Source: an uncultured Collinsella sp. (GTDB lineage: Bacteria; Actinomycetota; Coriobacteriia; Coriobacteriales; Coriobacteriaceae). Taken from it: a DNA stretch of 6,932 bases. Position numbers and translations under genes: made by a program. This document shows, piece after piece, positions 4,692 through 6,932 of the stretch (the stretch's first letter is position 1; each line of letters opens with the position of its first letter). A model generated the notes under the pieces. The model made no database searches, had not been told where the DNA came from, and worked only from the letters and a program-made list of their open reading frames with translations. The DNA is taken from NCBI GenBank assembly GCA_902496775.1, contig CABVCF010000091.1, positions 1 to 6,932 on the forward strand, written 5' to 3'.

Positions 4692-6545
4692 ATGCCCGAG
4701 AAGATTGAAGAGCTGGTACGCGCTGCGCTTGCTGCGGCCCAGGAGGCCGGCGACCTTTCCGCATTTGAACTTGACGATTGCGCTATCGAGCGACCGGCTG
4801 ACACTTCTCATGGCGAGTGGACCTCTACCATGGCCCTGAAGTCCGCCAAGCTGGCCCACTGCGCCCCGCGCAAGATCGCCGAGGCCATCGTTGCCCATAT
4901 GCCCGAGGACCCCGCGATCGAGAAGGTCGAGATCGCAGGCCCCGGCTTCATCAACTTCTACCTCTCCGTTGCCGTCAAGAATGCCATCTTTGGCGAGGCT
5001 CGCGAGAAGGGCATGGACTTCGCTAAGTCCAACGTCGGTGGTGGCCTGAAGACCCAGGTCGAGTTCGTTTCCGCCAACCCCGTCGGCCCCATGCACATCG
5101 GCCACGGCCGCTGGGCCGCGCTGGGCGACTCGCTCTGCCGCGTTATGGACCACGCCGGTTACGACATCCAGCGTGAGTTCTACATCAACGACCACGGCTC
5201 TCAGATGAACACCTTCGGCAACTCCATCAGCACGCGCTATATGCAGCTTGCCGACATCATTGCCAAGCAGGGCGTGGATATCGACGAGGCTCACAAGCTG
5301 CTGATCGCAGACCGCGACGCCTTTGTTGCCGACGAGAACGACGAGCACCCCGAGACCCATCCGTATCAGGACAACTTTGCCGAGACTCTGGGCAAGGACT
5401 CCTACGGCGGCGACTACATCATCGACGAGGCTGCCGAGTTCTGGCGTACCGACGGCGACAAGTGGGTCAACGCCGATCCGCAGGAGCGCATGGAGAGCTT
5501 CCGTGAGCGCGGCTATGTGAAGATGGTCGACAACATGCGCGACCTCTGCCACGCCGTCAATTGCGACTTCGATCGTTGGTTCTCCGAGCGCTCGCTGTAC
5601 GTGAAGGACACCGAGGGCGAGACCGCCGGCACCTCTGCCGTCGACCGCGCTTTTGAGAAGCTCGACAAGATGGGCTATCTCTACACCAAGGACGGCGCCC
5701 TGTGGTTCCGCTCCACCGACCTGGGCGATGACAAGGACCGCGTCCTGATCAAGTCCGACGGCGAGTACACCTACTTCGCCTCCGACGTTGCCTATCACTG
5801 GGATAAGTTCCAGCGCGTCGACCACGTCATCGACATCTGGGGTGCCGACCACCACGGCTACATCGAGCGCGTCCGCTGCGTCTGCGATGCCTTGGGTTAC
5901 CCCGGCAAGTTTGAGGTTCTGCTGGGCCAGCTCGTCAACCTGCTGCGCAACGGCAAGCCCGTCCGTATGTCCAAGCGTAAGGGCACCATGGTGACCCTGC
6001 AGGAGCTCGTCGACGAGGTCGGCTCCGACGCTGCCCGTTACACCCTCATCTCCAAGAGCTCCAACCAGATGGTCGACTTCGATATTGAGGCCGTCAAGAA
6101 GCGCGACAACTCCAACCCGGTGTACTACGTGCAGTACGCTCACGCCCGCGTGTGCTCCATCCTGCGCCGTGCCGCTGACGTTACGCCCGAGCAGGCTGAC
6201 GAGATGGGCATGAAGGCCGTCGCCGCCAAGGCCATCGGTGAGAACGTCGATTACTCGCTGCTGACCGACCCGACCGAGCTCGCCCTTTCGCGCAAGCTCA
6301 ACGAGCTCACCGACCTGATTGCCAGCTGCGCTCGCGACCGCGCCCCGTTCCGTCTGACGCACTTTGCCGAGGAGCTTGCCGGCGACTTCCACAGCTTCTA
6401 CGCTGCCTGCCAGGTGCTGCCGAGCGAGGGCCGTCCCGTCGACCCCGAGCTTTCGCGTGCCCGTCTGGCCGCTTGCGATGCCGTCCGCGTGGCGCTCGCC
6501 CTGGTGCTCACCCTCGTTGGCGTTTCCGCGCCCGAGCAGATGTAA
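4692..6545 (+). CDS. argS: Arginyl-tRNA synthetase (class I)
   Basis: A 617-residue cytoplasmic enzyme that attaches arginine to tRNA-Arg using ATP. The N-terminal Arg-tRNA-synthetase additional domain (about 1-95) includes ERPADTSHGEWTSTMALKSAK (33-53), apart from the catalytic core. The class I signature HIGH is at 135-138 in NPVGPMHIGHGRWAALGD, followed by YINDHGSQ (164-171). The KMSKS-equivalent loop is VRMSKRKGT, with Met426 to Lys430. The C-terminal DALR anticodon-binding domain begins around NPVYYVQYAHAR (475-486) and runs to the end. The ATG at 4692 is preceded by AAGGAGG (4681-4687). An in-frame ATG 30 codons earlier would start inside the promoter candidate and has no ribosome binding site. 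Codon use is very strongly C-ending, as expected for a highly expressed gene. It is a single-gene unit with its own promoter candidate and a strong terminator. Confidence 0.98.
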   Translation: MPEKIEELVRAALAAAQEAGDLSAFELDDCAIERPADTSHGEWTSTMALKSAKLAHCAPRKIAEAIVAHMPEDPAIEKVEIAGPGFINFYLSVAVKNAIFGEAREKGMDFAKSNVGGGLKTQVEFVSANPVGPMHIGHGRWAALGDSLCRVMDHAGYDIQREFYINDHGSQMNTFGNSISTRYMQLADIIAKQGVDIDEAHKLLIADRDAFVADENDEHPETHPYQDNFAETLGKDSYGGDYIIDEAAEFWRTDGDKWVNADPQERMESFRERGYVKMVDNMRDLCHAVNCDFDRWFSERSLYVKDTEGETAGTSAVDRAFEKLDKMGYLYTKDGALWFRSTDLGDDKDRVLIKSDGEYTYFASDVAYHWDKFQRVDHVIDIWGADHHGYIERVRCVCDALGYPGKFEVLLGQLVNLLRNGKPVRMSKRKGTMVTLQELVDEVGSDAARYTLISKSSNQMVDFDIEAVKKRDNSNPVYYVQYAHARVCSILRRAADVTPEQADEMGMKAVAAKAIGENVDYSLLTDPTELALSRKLNELTDLIASCARDRAPFRLTHFAEELAGDFHSFYAACQVLPSEGRPVDPELSRARLAACDAVRVALALVLTLVGVSAPEQM

Positions 6546-6590
6546 TCTGCGAGTCATTTGACTGCGCAAGTTTGGTTTAACTGAGCCTTG

Positions 6591-6623
6591 AAAGCCCGAT
6601 CTCCCACGGAGGTCGGGCTTTTT
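6591..6623 (+). terminator. Rho-independent terminator of argS
   Basis: AAAGCCCGATCTCC (6591-6604) pairs with GGAGGTCGGGCTTT (6608-6621) over 14 bp, including one G-T pair, around the three-base loop CAC. The run of five T at 6619-6623 completes the signal. It begins 45 bases after the argS stop. Confidence 0.95.
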
Positions 6624-6667
6624 GCAAACGCCGACGTATTGACGAATTTGGAACTGCTGGAAATACG

Positions 6668-6817
6668 AAACTATGCCGGTTTACTACGATGAAATGAGAA
6701 ATTCCAACCACGCCGGCTTTTCGCAAAAAAGTGCAAGGCATCTACCTGCGGTTTTAGTTCAACAAGTTTCGGAGTGGTCGCGGTTGAGCGATTCATCGTA
6801 GTAAACCGTCATAGTTT
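6668..6817. repeat. 150-bp element bounded by 26-bp inverted repeats
   Basis: Bases 6668-6693 (starting AAACTATGCCGGTTTAC) and 6792-6817 (ending GTAAACCGTCATAGTTT) are inverted copies matching at 25 of 26 positions; the single mismatch is G at 6678 against T at 6809. They enclose 98 bases. Just inside, CAACC (6705-6709) and GGTTG (6782-6786) could extend the pairing. The layout suits a small non-autonomous mobile element (MITE-like) or a long-stem structured RNA. I could not identify flanking target-site duplications with confidence. It lies between the argS terminator and the right edge. Confidence 0.75.
6673..6801 (+). CDS. Doubtful 42-codon reading frame inside the inverted-repeat element
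   Basis: This frame begins MPVYYDE and ends at a TAG inside the right repeat arm. The right arm, read on the minus strand from 6812, opens with the near-identical MTVYYDE and stops after 17 residues. No convincing ribosome binding site precedes either ATG. TTGACG at 6639-6644 could be a -35, but the matching -10 is poor. The similarity is a direct result of the inverted repeat. It is most likely non-coding, but is listed because the frame spans almost exactly the element. Confidence 0.12.
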   Translation: MPVYYDEMRNSNHAGFSQKSARHLPAVLVQQVSEWSRLSDSS

Positions 6818-6932
6818 TGGCGGAGGCAGTCAGATTTGTGGGTGTTAAACCAAAGATTGTCCCTTTTGACTAGTCGTGGTTGATTTCCGATCTCAGCCGA
6901 ACACATTGAGCTGATGGCTCGCTCCCGCAGTT
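6818..6932. other. Right-edge intergenic sequence, no gene recognised
   Basis: No plausible start with a ribosome binding site, tRNA or riboswitch is visible. Minor features are the 8-bp palindrome GACTAGTC (6868-6875) and a five-base stem TCAGC/GCTGA around the 12-base loop CGAACACATTGA in the last 40 bases. This may be the leader of a gene beyond the window. Confidence 0.5.

Noticed and set aside
4674..6569. A 631-codon open frame on the minus strand opposite argS
   Set aside because: argS is certain from its HIGH and MSKRK motifs. The antisense frame is a by-product of strong codon bias in a GC-rich gene; its translation is a low-complexity run of V, G, L, D and A with no recognisable domain.
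1..6932. CRISPR arrays, tRNA or rRNA genes, transposases or prophage genes
   Set aside because: I looked for regularly spaced repeats, cloverleaf-like stretches and transposase or phage motifs on both strands and saw none.

Overview
The window looks like an ordinary stretch of chromosome from a high-GC Gram-positive bacterium. The coding regions are GC-rich, strongly biased to G/C third codon positions, and mostly preceded by good purine-rich ribosome binding sites. The gene set (class I ArgRS, ProA, a CarD/CdnL-family protein, an S33 peptidase) and the GGGAC/GTCCC-rich palindromic intergenic repeats suggest Actinomycetota, with Coriobacteriia (Collinsella-like) as my best guess. That placement is inferred from style and was not tested.

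Layout. Bases 1-267 carry no convincing gene. They hold a nested inverted repeat with a terminator-like core (20-119) and two degenerate copies of a GGGAC-N2-TCCTT repeat just beyond the end of the first gene. A minus-strand S33-family alpha/beta hydrolase (prolyl aminopeptidase-like, 268-1686) is divergent from plus-strand proA (1799-3085) across a 112-bp shared control region. ProA converges on a minus-strand HD-domain phosphohydrolase (3156-3755), and a perfect 16-bp hairpin between them can terminate both. Upstream of the HD gene, on the same strand, is a CarD-family protein (3864-4349). A near-identical second copy of the hairpin separates these two genes, so they are probably separate transcription units. 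A 342-bp AT-richer gap with a plausible extended -10 promoter leads into argS (4692-6545), which ends in a textbook rho-independent terminator (6591-6623). The last 300 bases hold no firm gene but contain a 150-bp element bounded by 26-bp inverted repeats with one mismatch (6668-6817).

Function. The five genes are mainly housekeeping: proline release from peptides, proline synthesis, an HD hydrolase of unknown substrate, an RNA-polymerase-associated factor and tRNA-Arg charging. The only functional pairing with some appeal is the divergent proline peptidase/proA pair. No multi-gene novel system is visible. The points most worth a second look are the non-coding elements (the 150-bp inverted-repeat element, the twin hairpins with a compensatory base-pair change, the nested palindrome) and a CarD-family protein with no tryptophan.
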